A stretch of DNA of 64,000 bases. Origin: Hepsetus odoe. Lineage: Eukaryota; Chordata; Actinopteri; Characiformes; Hepsetidae. Positions 22,581 through 34,037 of this stretch are shown here, one piece after another. Each line of letters starts with the position of its first letter. Positions within the stretch are counted from its first letter, which is position 1. The position numbers and the translations under genes are program-made. The stretch is from positions 29,971,133 through 30,035,132 of the forward strand of contig CM029367.1 of NCBI GenBank assembly GCA_017165825.1. The letters run 5' to 3'. The notes under the pieces are model-generated. The model made no database searches. It was not told the DNA's origin and saw nothing but the letters and a program-made list of their open reading frames with translations.

Positions 22581-22814
22581 ACTTTGATTATTTGTGCCCT
22601 TTAATGTCATTTGTGCAAAAGTGCCGAGGCACTCTTAAATTATTTTTATACTTAAATGAATTAAGTATCAATTTTTCTGCATTTAAAGGAGTGTTATTGA
22701 GGTTGGTGGGGCATGACCCCAAAAGAGGATAACTCTCAGGGTCCCCAAAATGTCTGTAAAGTTGTCTGTACAACTGTCAGAAAAGAAGTTAAAATATACT
22801 TTGTAGTTTTCTTT

Positions 22815-22985
22815 TTCTTTCATTCATCCATCATAACCAGTCACAAGGGTTGGCTGGAGCCCATCCCAGTGTACACTGGGTGCAGAGAGACATAAGGACA
22901 GGCCACCAGTCACTCACAGCGCAGACACTCAGACACACCTAGGAAAGCAAACCCTGGACCTTCTTGCTGTGAGGTGACGCCACTA
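22815..22985 (-). mobile_element. SINE-like family C, diverged, middle deleted
   Basis: Complement of the family C end (TTGGCTGGAGCCCATCCCAG) and head (CTGGACCTTCTTGCTGTGAG) joined by a shortened middle. Confidence 0.5.
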
Positions 22986-24875
22986 ATCTATTCATAAATA
23001 AATACTTTTTTCTGCAAAAAAGTAGAAAAGCACAGCTGAGTAACTGATATTTCATGTTAAAAATATCAAGACAAAGTGATTTGCTCACCGAACCCATTTA
23101 CTGGTCTTGCTGGTCTTCGCTTTATAACTGTACCTGTTTGACTGACCGTCTATTTGTGGGCGCCGCAGTCGGCCAACATGCCCTCACTCTGGCACCTCCA
23201 CTTGTTAAAACACCGGCCGAGGCCAAGCGGGAACGAGAGTGGCGGAACGGCTGAAGAACTCCAAGCATGAGAAACACGTCGGAAACAACTGGACAGGCCT
23301 CCTTCTCCGGTCCAGCTGCCAGGCTCAGGCGCTCGGCTCACATGCCTCGTGTGTACCGCTGGACTCATCCCAGAACTGGGTTTCTGGAGGGTAAAAACAT
23401 TAGCCTCGGCTCCGACGAGCAGCGTCACTAAAGTGGGTTAATGGGCAGGCCCAGCCTTTGAAACTGCACTTTTTCTGTCCCATTTCGCACCAATCGTTCA
23501 CATTATAAACATTCGCTGGGATTTGAGCAGGCTCGCTGTAGCAGTGCTGAACAAACTGGGTCAGAGAGAGTGCTGCACACACTGATACCTGCAGAAACAC
23601 ACACACACACGGCCCTGACACTCTTGACCTGCCCCTTTTACCCAACGGAATCAGGCTGGAGCCTTTCCTCGCTCTTCCCAAATCAGCTGGCTGGATCTGA
23701 TGGCTCGATCTGAGCCATTCGCACAAGCCATATCCTACAAATTATCGCTCCAGATGTGAGCTTCAGCAATGCCTAAAGCATGGATTAAACCTTCATTTGC
23801 ATTAGTAAGATTTGTGGGTTTTTTCAGTATTCAGGGACGTGCATAAAGTCTGCATATTTTCAGCCTATCAGATTTATTTATTTATTTTTTCTTAAACACA
23901 CCAGCCAACAAACACCAGCAGAACCCAGCGCCGGCCTGCTGTGGGATTGTTGTAATATTCCAAAACGTCCTGACACTGGTACGGAATGCTCTTTCCCACA
24001 TTTAGGCTGCTCCAGAATGTTCTCCCAGCCTTTCTGAATGTTCTAGAATGTCTTTTCGCCATCCGAATGCTCCAGGAAGCCTCAATCGTTCAGGCTGCTC
24101 TAGAATGCTCTCCCACCATCCTGGAAGTTCTAAAGCAGAATGTTGCGGAATGTTTCCCTTTATTCAAAACGATCTAAAAATGTTCCCCCACCTTTTAGAT
24201 TGTTCTAGAACGTTCTCACACCACTCAAGCAGCTCTAGCATGTTCTCATATGTAGGTTCTCGTACCATTCATGCTTATTCTAGAGCGGCCTCCTACATTC
24301 ACACGGTTCCAGAGCGCCCCTGTGCAATCACACTTATCTAGAACGGCCCCTGCAGAATGTCTGTATGTTTCCCTCCATTCCAAATGATCTAAAAACGTTC
24401 TCCCACCTTTCAAGCACAGAACGACTAGACTATTCTAGACAAATTGAGCGGCTGACTGACTGATTTTGCTTTTCCAAAATATTTCACCCCGACTGACATC
24501 ATCATGACTCTGGTATCGGCTGGTGTTTCTTGAGCCCTTTAAAATAAAAAGTAACCGTTTTAGAACCGTGTCTCAATTAAACCTCAGTATGAGGCCCATT
24601 TCATTTCCTGTTGGGTCTCGCTACACTTTAGCCAACGAGTCACCCTAAACACCCACCCCTCGGCCCAGAGGTCAAAAGGTCAATGCTTTTTAACTGCTGT
24701 TTGGTGTGGTCAATTAGACAATAAATACTGTAAGCTCCACTTCTGCCCATCAGTCTCTCCCTCTCTCTCTCACTTATTCACTTTTACATAGGGAGAGTTT
24801 GTATCTAGAACATTCCAACAGGAATTGCAGAAAAGACTCACTGCTTAACAGTCTCAGACCAAACAAAACACAGTG

Positions 24876-24909
<34 letters not shown>

Positions 24910-25290
24910 ACACATATATATTCATTCTCTCACTCCATTTATCTTGCTCTGTGTCTCACAATGCGTTTATTACTCTCTCTCCCCACCCCCTGCATGAGTG
25001 CAAACTCTCTCTCTCTCTCTCTCGCTCTCTTTGTAGAAAGTAAAAGGAGCAGAATAAAGGAGGTGGTGATGTGATGGCAGCTGAAACAAAGCAGAGCAGT
25101 AAACAGAGACTGGTATCCTGTGCCAGGTACAGTGCAGTAAAATGTGGGCCTTGGCAGGGAAGGTCCAGGCCTGAGTACGGGGTGGGCACAAACAACACAA
25201 CATGATCACTGACCTAATAACGCGTGTTCGGGCGTAACACAGCAACCAGCATTAAACGGGCGTAAAAATCATTTAAAAAAAAGATGAAGA
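22986..25290. other. Intronic DNA with a TTCTAGAA-type repeat
   Basis: Contains a degenerate repeat at about 23975-24430, a perfect AGGTCA direct repeat at 24669-24682, and CT tracts at 24877-24904 and 25007-25024. No gene seen. Confidence 0.5.
23975..24430. repeat. Degenerate tandem repeat built on GAAnGTTCT / TTCTAGAA
   Basis: About a dozen loosely spaced units of roughly 25-40 bp resembling 'GATTGTTCTAGAACGTTCTC', each followed by a CC(A/C)CC-type segment. Clear cores are at 24014-24023 (AGAATGTTCT) and 24207-24216 (AGAACGTTCT). Confidence 0.7.
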
Positions 25291-25295
25291 AACCG

Positions 25296-25485
25296 TGAAG
25301 CGAAAGTGACTGTGTCATAGTAAACTCACCACACAGTGAAACACAACCAAATGCAGCCTCTGCTGTTCACCCACACACACTATGCAGCCAGGAGGCAGCT
25401 ATATCCATCCAGCGCCCGGAGAGCAGTGATTGGGACGGTACCTTGCTCAAGGGTACCTCAGGGCAACTTACTGGTCTGGGATCAC
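25296..25485 (-). mobile_element. SINE family A, minus copy
   Basis: GCGAAAGTGACTGTGTCA tail complement, 'CGGAGAGCAGTGATTGGGAC', 'CTTGCTCAAGGGTACCTCAG', and a head truncated after GGTCTGGGATCAC. Confidence 0.8.
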
Positions 25486-27407
25486 TGATCTAAAATGATT
25501 CTGTGGGCAAACTTTTGGACTGATTGTACAAAAACAGTGTAAAATGTTCACACGACACATTTCAGAAAGTAGGCGCCACATGGCCCAAAGTGTGGACATG
25601 CAAAGTTTAAAGTTTGGTAGGTGTCAAATCCGCTGCAGACATTTTATCATCCGTCCAAACCCCTGGCGAATCTACCGGAGTCGGAGGGTGGGTTAGGTGA
25701 TGTACCCCTCCACCAAGAATGGATTATAAACCAGTGGAGTCATTTGGGCTGGAATTTGGAGCTGAATGTTTTTCTCCCTCAAACCCGTTTTTGTTTTTAG
25801 TCACGTGGTGGAGGAACATGTCATTTTGAACGATGATGGAGTAACCAAAGAGGACGTAACTCTTCCGTGAAGGAATTGAGTGCCCAAGAGATTATCACAG
25901 AGATAATCTAAAGTATTTCGCTTCATGGAAATCTAAATGATGTTTACACCACAAGTCAAAAGGAGTGTGTAACATCATAAATTAAGGAAAAAATCCTAAA
26001 TTACAAATATATTATATGTTAGAGATGGATTCTCTGTTACTATTTTAATATCCCAGCATGTAAACCAATGGGAAAGCCCCTGTAAATGGACAAAAAAATG
26101 GACCAAAAACCATAGACCAGACATTTTTGATCATCATCATTCTAAAACAGCAGTTAACGTTCATGATTTTTAGTAAAGAACTCAAATGCCTTTGAATTAA
26201 ACTTGAACTGCAGACGGAGTCGTCCTTCAAAGGCTACTTTTTATCCTCCGAGAACATTTCAGAGCCCGTGCTTTACGTTTAAACTGAGAAAAGAAGCTGA
26301 ACTTGTCCTTCTGCTTTTATTTTTTATTTCCTCTACTTAAGTACACAATGCATAAATCTGAAACCTTTTCCTGCATTCTTCCCTCATTCCTAAATCCTGT
26401 GCCCTGTTGTACTGTATGTCCAGATTTGTCAGGAGCTGTTATTCCAGACTGGGTGTTGTGTTCTCACGCCGGTGCTATTCTCACCCTGCTTCCTGCTGGT
26501 GTTTCCTCTCCACGGTCTTGTCTTTGAGACTCTCTTTGGACGTGTGAACTTGATACAGTGTCTTTTCTATGAAGAGCCACCCCACACCTGCCTGTGTCTT
26601 TTTACCTGTTGGGTTAGTGTGTCATTAACTGCACCCCCCCCACCCCTAAATTGATTTATGACCCCAATGCCCTGGAGCCCATTGGCAATAAAGAGAAGGC
26701 GTTTTTTATGAGCCTAACTCAAGAGTCGACATTCACACTGCAGAAAATATGTGTCGCTAAACTTCGGGGGTGGGGAAACGTGGGCTTTCTAGGTCACATT
26801 CGATGGCCTTTCTGAAAGATTTATCAAATCTGGGCGTACACAGGCGTGTTAGTGACGGCGCGTTGTCGTAAAAACGCGCTCGGAAAGTTTTTGTTCGATT
26901 TCCAGTCGCCTTCCCCTCTCTCGTTTAATTGAGGCAGACTGAGCTTGACCTACTTTGCCAACAACCCATGCAGAACAATTAACATTTTTTTTCTTTCTAG
27001 TGCTTTCATTAACAGCCGCTGTTTCCGTCCGCGTGGGTGCGTTTTCCCCTGCCTGCTTCACCCAGCGCCGTCCATGGAACAAACTACAACACACGTATCG
27101 AGGAACAAAGAAAAAGCTCTCCAGAGCGAAAAGTCCGAGCAACTCCTCCAATTTAACTCCAATGGTGAAGCTGCCCTTTTGCGTTCATGCGCTTCCCGCC
27201 GTATGAAATACGTTCTTGAGAGCGAGGCTTCCTTGAAGAACGCCAGCTCAGATGGCCTACTGACACACATCTATTCAAAACTGCTGAACCAAGCAAGCTG
27301 GGTGGCTTAACGTTTGCTGTACGGACCGGCAACCCATCCGGGGTGTTTCTCTGCCATCCGTGCTCTTTGAGTGCTGGTTTGGATGGATGGATGGATGGAT
27401 GGATGGG
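25486..27407. other. Intronic DNA, mostly unique
   Basis: No gene seen. Ends in an (ATGG)n stretch at 27381-27404. A possible family C fragment ('GGACCGGCAACCCATCC') lies near 27323. Confidence 0.4.
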
Positions 27408-27600
27408 AGTTGCTGGTCTAGTGGTAAGATACTTGCTTATAGACCAAGAGGTTGCAGCTTTGAATCACACCTCCAGCACTACCGACATTGGGTTCCTGAG
27501 CAAGACCCTCAACCCCAGGTTGCTCCAGGGAGACTGTCTCTGTAGTGAAGAAATGGAAGTCACTCTGGAAAAGAGTATCTGCTAAATGCTGTAAATGTAA
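27408..27600 (+). mobile_element. SINE family B, inside an ATGG microsatellite
   Basis: tRNA-like head 'TGCTGGTCTAGTGGTAAGAT', B-box remnant GCTTTGAATCAC, middle 'CCTGAGCAAGACCCTCAACC', and 3' end 'GAGTATCTGCTAAATGCTG'. ATGG repeats flank both sides (27381-27404 and 27600-27619). Confidence 0.85.
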
Positions 27601-27674
27601 ATGGATGGATGGATGGATGAACAGACACTATCAAACTACAGACCAAAGTTCACATTTGACTAAAGCTTTTAATA

Positions 27675-27815
27675 GGGGCAGCGGTGGCCCAGTGGTTAGG
27701 GAGTTGCCCCAAATATTGTGGGTTCGATTCCCTCACCAGTAGGTTGCCCTGATGCACCTTTGAGCAAGATACCGTCCCCATCACTGCGCTTTTATAGCTG
27801 CCCCCTGCTGCCTTG
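27675..27815 (+). mobile_element. SINE family A, plus copy, 3' truncated
   Basis: Clear head 'GCGGTGGCCCAGTGGTTAGG' and B box GGGTTCGATTCCC, then 'CAGTAGGTTGCCCTGATG' and 'CATCACTGC'; the tail is missing. Confidence 0.8.
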
Positions 27816-28325
27816 CCTTAACTTCTACGTGTGCTCCGTTAGTTTCACCCTGGAATTATGAGGCTTATGTGGTGAAAAAGCAATGAATGACAGCTGGTCA
27901 GACCAACAGCTGGATTGCTTTGTTCCACAGCAGGGAATAAACTGTTACCATATCCTATAATAACTGGTTTGTTTCGCTTTTACATGTTTCGCTTGCTTTC
28001 ACTTCCAATCGAAATCTGTTAAAACACGCTCCTCCAGAACGAAAATACAACCCCCGCGTCAACAGGTTGACCTGGTCATTATTTATTTTTCATTATTTTC
28101 CCTTTCCTGATCATCTTTAGGGCACTTTAGGCACAGTTTGAACACGAATCTGGAAAACAATGTCTTGATGGGGTGGACCCGACATCATGATGAAGATGCA
28201 CGTTAATCCTCCTGAACGGTGACTTGCTCATCATGCATAAATATTTGATTTATTCGGTGGTGCAAAAACTGCTTAGCCTCGATGTGAAAAAGTGAGGTTT
28301 TCTCAAAATCATCCAAGCTGTCTCT
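27816..28325. other. Intronic DNA, no recognised element
   Basis: Unique-looking AT-rich sequence. Confidence 0.4.
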
Positions 28326-28327
28326 CT

Positions 28328-28510
28328 CATATACTCATTCCTAATCCTGTTTATCCTCGTCCCGCCCAACACAAATCCCAGCTTCCGTCACCTCCAGCAC
28401 CGCCGTCTCCAACCCATATAACATAGCGGTCTCACTACCGCCCGTAAACCTTCCCTTTCACTTCTGCTGGTATCTTCTCCACACATTTCAACCCGTCTAC
28501 ACTCTTTTCT
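28328..28510 (-). mobile_element. RTE-like LINE fragment
   Basis: The minus strand matches the same LINE C-terminal region as at 20200-20440 and 59050-59110 at nucleotide level (the complement of 'CAACCCATATAACATAGCGG' encodes a worn MLYGLE segment), with several frame breaks. Confidence 0.65.
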
Positions 28511-28589
28511 TCACTAGTCTTCTGCTCTCCCCATGTGGACGGTGATTTTACCAAATCCATATAAGCCTTTCAAGACAGCTGACATTAAC

Positions 28590-29076
<487 letters not shown>

Positions 29077-29207
29077 AAAAAGTTAAAAAAATTAAAAACT
29101 TCATGTAGTTCTTGTTTTGAGCTTTCATGGCTCTAAAGTTCTGGGCAGGCCCAAATCAGTGCTATTTATGTAGCTCGGCTATTCAGTGAGCGTAGGAGAA
29201 GGAATAG

Positions 29208-29236
29208 GCTGTGTGTGTGTGTGTGTGTGTGTGTGT
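29208..29236. repeat. (GT)n microsatellite
   Basis: Short pure GT tract; a second shorter one is at about 29377-29396. Confidence 0.9.
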
Positions 29237-29681
29237 TAGGATTCTTAGTCTGAGAGATTCTCTCTCCGCCTTGCAGAAATCTGGCACAGCAAGAAGTTCA
29301 ATTGAGGACAGCCATTCTGAGCCCAGATCCCAAGTGTGTGAACTACACTTTTATTAGTGTGTGCCACGAGCACTGTCTGTGTGTGTGTGTGTGTGTTTTG
29401 GTACATAAGACTAAGCACTAAGAGAATGTGGTACTTTTCTCCATAATAAAAGTGGCCCACTGTGCCACTGTTAGTTTGAGGGCGGTAATTTGAGTCGAGA
29501 GCAGTTTTTAAAGGCCACACTCGACTTTCTTTACAAATAAAAGAACAAACCTCATCACATCAGCCTTCAGCCTCTTGTTTCGATTTAATACAACATTACA
29601 TATTTCACCAGAAGTATTAAAAGTTTTAAGTGAAAAGGCTCGGAGTTCAAAACCCATCAGCCAAACAAGTAAGAAAGATAC

Positions 29682-30165
29682 CCAGTGCTGTGCAAAAGTC
29701 TTGAGCCCTCATTTCTTAATTTATTTCTAGGGAATCCCACAGCTGGTGCAAAAATACCATTTCATGCTTTATCTCTGACTTAAGGTTCTAGATAAAGGGG
29801 TTCCAAAAACCAAAAAGTCTTCAGCAATAAACGAATCATCTGCTCCTGCTTCTTCACTGCTTCATGGCTTATATGAGACGCTTTGTTCTGCTTGAAGGTT
29901 CAGACGTAGATCACTGTGTGGATTAACCAACACAGAACTATCAAACTGCTCAGGTACAGAGGATCAATTGAACATGAGAGACAACAACACTGTCCTTCAG
30001 GAAGATCTGGAGAACTGCCTGTGTACAGAGAGACTGACTGAAAATGAGACAACAACACTGTCCTTCAGGAAGATCTGGAGAACTGCTCAGGTACAGAGAC
30101 TGGACTGAAAAATGAGAGACAACAACACTGTCCTTCAGGAAGATCTGGAGAACTGCTCCTAAACA
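29682..30165 (+). mobile_element. Transposon-like family E, copy 2
   Basis: 'CAGTGCTGTGCAAAAGTCTT' start, 'GACGTAGATCACTGTGTGG' near 29905, and a three-unit version of the 69-bp tandem repeat. Same block order as copy 1. Followed by a 32-base poly-A at 30185-30216. Confidence 0.65.
29944..30150 (+). repeat. 69-bp tandem repeat inside family E, three units
   Basis: Units start at 29944, 30013 and 30081, with a partial fourth at 30151; lengths 69, 68 and 70 bp. Confidence 0.9.
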
Positions 30166-30183
30166 CTATACATAATACATATA

Positions 30184-30184
<1 letters not shown>

Positions 30185-30218
<34 letters not shown>

Positions 30219-30942
30219 CACTTTGGCTCTTTGGAAGTAAAATATGGAGAAGCAAGGGTGGCTGGAGATCTTGGCACAGTTCTGCAGGTAATCCGAGACG
30301 TTCCTAGATGGTTTTCATAGGCGTTGAGGCACAACAAAGACAAATTTCCATTATGGGATGATCAGAGGGCTGCATGGCGTGATGGATCGGTACTTCTCGA
30401 ATGATGTGTGCTGGAATATTGCTTTAACACTACCTCTGTATTGGAGATAGAATTACATAAAAAGGTGATCAGGTAGTGGCCTGCAGCCACATGAGCTTGT
30501 ATTCAAGCACCTCAGTCCAAGACCCTTCCTTTAAAAACGTAATTTGGCTCCATAAAAAGCAGCCAGTGGCTAAAATGAAGCAGGTGTGCGGGTGCGAGTG
30601 GACGCCCTGCCCGAAAACGAGCCACAGCGCTGGCCCTGCCTGTAGCCATCGTGTTCTGGGCAGCTTCTGCGAGGTCGGGATTTAATTGGATATTAGTATC
30701 CTGCCGCGCCTGAATTAATCAAATCAATGCCGTCCATTAATTTTGTAGAAGAACATACAATTAAGAGCTTATTAGAGCTCTCTCAGGGATATGCCCTTTC
30801 ATCTGATGGAGGAACATTGAAATCTGGCCTGCTTCCAGTGCAAAGCGTTCCCTTCCTCCTGCCTCGCCGCTTCCTCGCCACTGCTTCCTCCGACACGGCT
30901 GCTCTGGCCTGGAGGAAAAAAAAAAGCTGGGTCTTGCATGCG

Positions 30943-30977
<35 letters not shown>

Positions 30978-31505
30978 CATGCCAGGCTACATATAGAATG
31001 CATATAGCTCACAGCTGTGGCCGCAAAATGCTTGAGACAGATCTGATTTTTGCTGTACAGCACACTCCAGCAAGTGATATCCTGGCATGTCTCTCATCTT
31101 TCATGAGAATTTCATTGATTATTGCAAACTGTTGCATAATTAAATGTGGACGTAATCTTTCATAATGCCTCGAACTGGTTATAAACCCACTGCCATTTTT
31201 TTTTATTGTAGTTTTGAGAAGGTTTTGACCCAAAACATTTTTTGTGCACAAAAAAAAAAAAAAAAAAAAAAAATGAACAAAACTTATGTATGAGGAGGAC
31301 GGCTTATCTAGAGTCAGATTTGGAGACCATGGCGGTCATAAATACAACAAAAAAAATTTTTTTTTAAAGCCCTGCTGGTGTTCACACTGCAGGACGTTTT
31401 CTTCTGCTATTTATTTATTTATTTAGCTCACAGTAAGTGATGCCATGTCCTAAACCACATTCACAACCTCAGTGAATATATGGATGCATGGGGGGGTATT
31501 TGGTG
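30185..31505. other. Intronic DNA, partly AT-rich and unique
   Basis: Poly-A at 30185-30216 and 31249-31273, and a CA tract at 30952-30977. A stretch at about 30640-30830 rich in TAAT motifs is noted as a possible conserved element. No gene seen. Confidence 0.45.
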
Positions 31506-31507
31506 AT

Positions 31508-32059
31508 CTACAGTACTGTACAAAAGTTTTAGGCAGGTGTGGAAAAATGCTGTAAACAAAGAACGCTTCCAGAAATATAAATAATGATTGATTATTTTGA
31601 TCAATTTACAAAATGCAAAGTGAGCGAACAAAAGAAAAATCTAAATCAGATCAATATTTGGTGTTTCTACCTTTTACCTTCAGAGCAGCATCAGTTCTTC
31701 TGGCCCCACAGAGCCCTGATCTCCACATCATCCAGTGTGTCTGGATCACATGAAGAGACAGAAGGATGTGAGGAAGCTACATCCACAGAAGATCTGTGCT
31801 CAGTTCTCCAAGATGTTTGGAACGACCCACCGGCCGAGTTCCTTCAAAAACTGTGCAAGTGTACCTAGAAGAACTGATGCTGTTTTGAAGGCAAAGGGTG
31901 GTCACACTGAATATTGATTTGATTTAGATTCTCTTTTGTTCATTCACTGCATTTTGTTGATTGATGAAAATAAATGATCAACACTTCCATTTCTGAAAGC
32001 GTTCTTTGTTTACAGCATTTTTTCCACACCTGCCTGAAACCTTTGCACGGTACTGTATT
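31508..32059 (+). mobile_element. Tc1-like transposon derivative with long inverted ends (copy D3)
   Basis: Both ends are present: 'TACAGTACTGTACAAAAG' on the left and its complement ending 'GGTACTGTA' on the right, each about 210 bp. Between them lies a transposase C-terminal remnant: PDLHIIQCVW at 31715-31744, STEDLCSVLQDVWND and, in another frame, SVPRRTDAVLKAKGGHTEY to the stop near 31916. In Tc1 transposases the third catalytic acid (E of DD34E) lies in this NIIE-type motif; here it reads Q (CAG, 31733-31735). Inactive. Confidence 0.88.
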
Positions 32060-32138
32060 TGAGGCCATTATTTGGGTGACTTGTCCAGGGCGATTCATTT
32101 GATTTATCTGATTTATTCTTTTCCTTCTTCTATGTTTT

Positions 32139-32308
32139 TTACATTTACGGCATTTAGCAGACGCTCTAATCCAGAGTTGGAGTTGGAGTTGAGGAGTTAA
32201 GGGTTTTTCTCAGGAACCCAATAATGGTAGTGCTGGAAGTGGGATTCGAACCTGCGACCTCTTGGTCTGTAGCCAGGTATCCTACCACTAGACCACCAGT
32301 ACCAGTCT
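32139..32308 (-). mobile_element. SINE family B, minus copy, middle deleted
   Basis: The complement reads from 'ACGGCATTTAGCAGACGC' (3' end) to 'GGGATTCGAACCTGCGACC' (B box) and a head ending near 32300. Confidence 0.8.
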
Positions 32309-32320
32309 AGGAGCAGGCCT

Positions 32321-32372
32321 GACTCCGAATCCTGACTCCGAATCCTGACTCCGAATCCTGACTCCGAATCCT
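32321..32372. repeat. 13-bp tandem repeat, four perfect copies
   Basis: GACTCCGAATCCT repeated four times without change. Confidence 0.95.
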
Positions 32373-33690
32373 TCCACCTCCTGTGTGCAGGGCTTCTTTT
32401 GTCAGCAATGTTAATGTTTAAACTCTGGCTCTAGCTCTAAACTACAGATGCTAAATATCCTTTTTGGCAAAAAAAGGTCAGTGGAAAGTTGTGAAAATGT
32501 GATTTTTAAAGTGAACTGTGAGAGCAAAACAAACTGTTCAAATCCGCCATACATTGAAGAAATCCACAGCTGGAGCTGAAGGTCGGTCTGGATTTTCACA
32601 CAAATGTAGCTCTGCGTGTGCGTAGAGGACTTCTTTTCCCTGGGCTGGAGCTGTGGTATGCTGGAGATGCCGGTGACAGATTTATGAAGTGCTGTGGACT
32701 ATTTTTGTATATGTATACAATGCTGCGGCTGCAATAACCAGCAGGCTGCAGATGCAGATTTACACCTCTTATAGACGCAGCGCTTTAAAAAATACACAAA
32801 CGGCGTCACAGGGATGCCACAGCTGTAGGATCACCGTCCAAGAGAACTGTGCCGTTAAGCAGCTGACACAACCTGGTAACATATAGAGCTCGTACTTCAG
32901 GACCTGTATCTGCTGACTGCCCACACATCATGCCCTCAGTGCCCAGCTGGCCTAAATTGTTGGGAATGGGATTTAACGGGAGAATAGCGTAAAAAAAAAT
33001 GAAATAAAATCACAATGCACAAAGTAATCCTGCATATAAGTAGGTCGATTTTTCATTTTTGAGGTTTTTTTTGTTTGTTTATCCTCTCTTTTTCTTTTTC
33101 TTTGTGACCACATTGCAATTGTTTGATCCGGACACGGTTTGTGGAAAATCTGCCTCAGTGGTGTACAAATTTTCAACCCCTAATAACACACGATAGAAGG
33201 AATAATCCGGAATAATCTCATTTGCTCAATGCAAATTTAATGGGTTACATGAGGGAACGCATTCAAAGGGTATGTCTAAGCTGCATACACAAAAAAAGAA
33301 AAAAAAAAAGAAAAATTCCCCCAGATCTCTCTCCCTCTCTTTCTCTTGAGGAAAAGCCTTCACATCCAGTCTTCCAAACTCCTCCAATGAGCAGGCATCT
33401 CTAATTAAAACCATCCTCCTGTTTACCGGCGCGCCAAACACAACCAGACTGGGAAAATGAGCACAGAAGCGCCAAAGGACTTCCAACATATCAATCGTTT
33501 GTCTTTCAGAGGACAATCTGGAAACAAGAAGAGGCAGCACATCCTGCACATGAGCTTTTTCTACTCGCGCTCTTCTGAGAATGCTGCTCTCAAGGTTACA
33601 CGTCTCTCAACACGGTATGGAGCTGGAAAAGTTCCAGCCTTACTTCCATTACTCACAAATCCTGACTAAACCACCAAGCATCAAGTCCCC
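32373..33690. other. Intronic DNA, no recognised element
   Basis: Unique-looking sequence with an A-rich run near 33289-33315. No gene seen. Confidence 0.4.
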
Positions 33691-34037
33691 GAGTGTCCCA
33701 CGTCCCTCTTTGGTCATCCTCTTTCCTGGCAGCTCCATCTTCAACATCCTCCTCCCATTATGACCCTCGTCTCTCCTCTGGACACGTCCAAACCAACGCA
33801 ACCTTGCTTCTCTAACTTTGTCTCCAAATTGTCCAACCTGAGCCGTCCCACTAATATACTCATTTCTAAACCTGTCCATCCTCGTCAAACCCAATGAAGA
33901 TCTCAGCATCTTTAACTCTGACACCTCCAGATCCTCCTGTCTTTTCATCGTTGTCTCCAACCCGTACCACATAGCTGGTGTCACTATCGTCCTGTAAACC
34001 TTTCCTTTCACTCTTGCTGGTACCCGTCTGTCACAGA
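33690..34037 (-). mobile_element. RTE-like LINE, ORF C-terminal fragment
   Basis: The minus strand encodes MKGKVYRTIV, YGLE, EDLEVSELKMLRSSLG, LTRMDRFRNEYISG, EARLRWFGRVQRRDEG and MLKMELPGKR, then loses the frame. It is the same region as the 20200-20762 copy, truncated at both ends. Sense with nr3c2 transcription. Confidence 0.88.
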
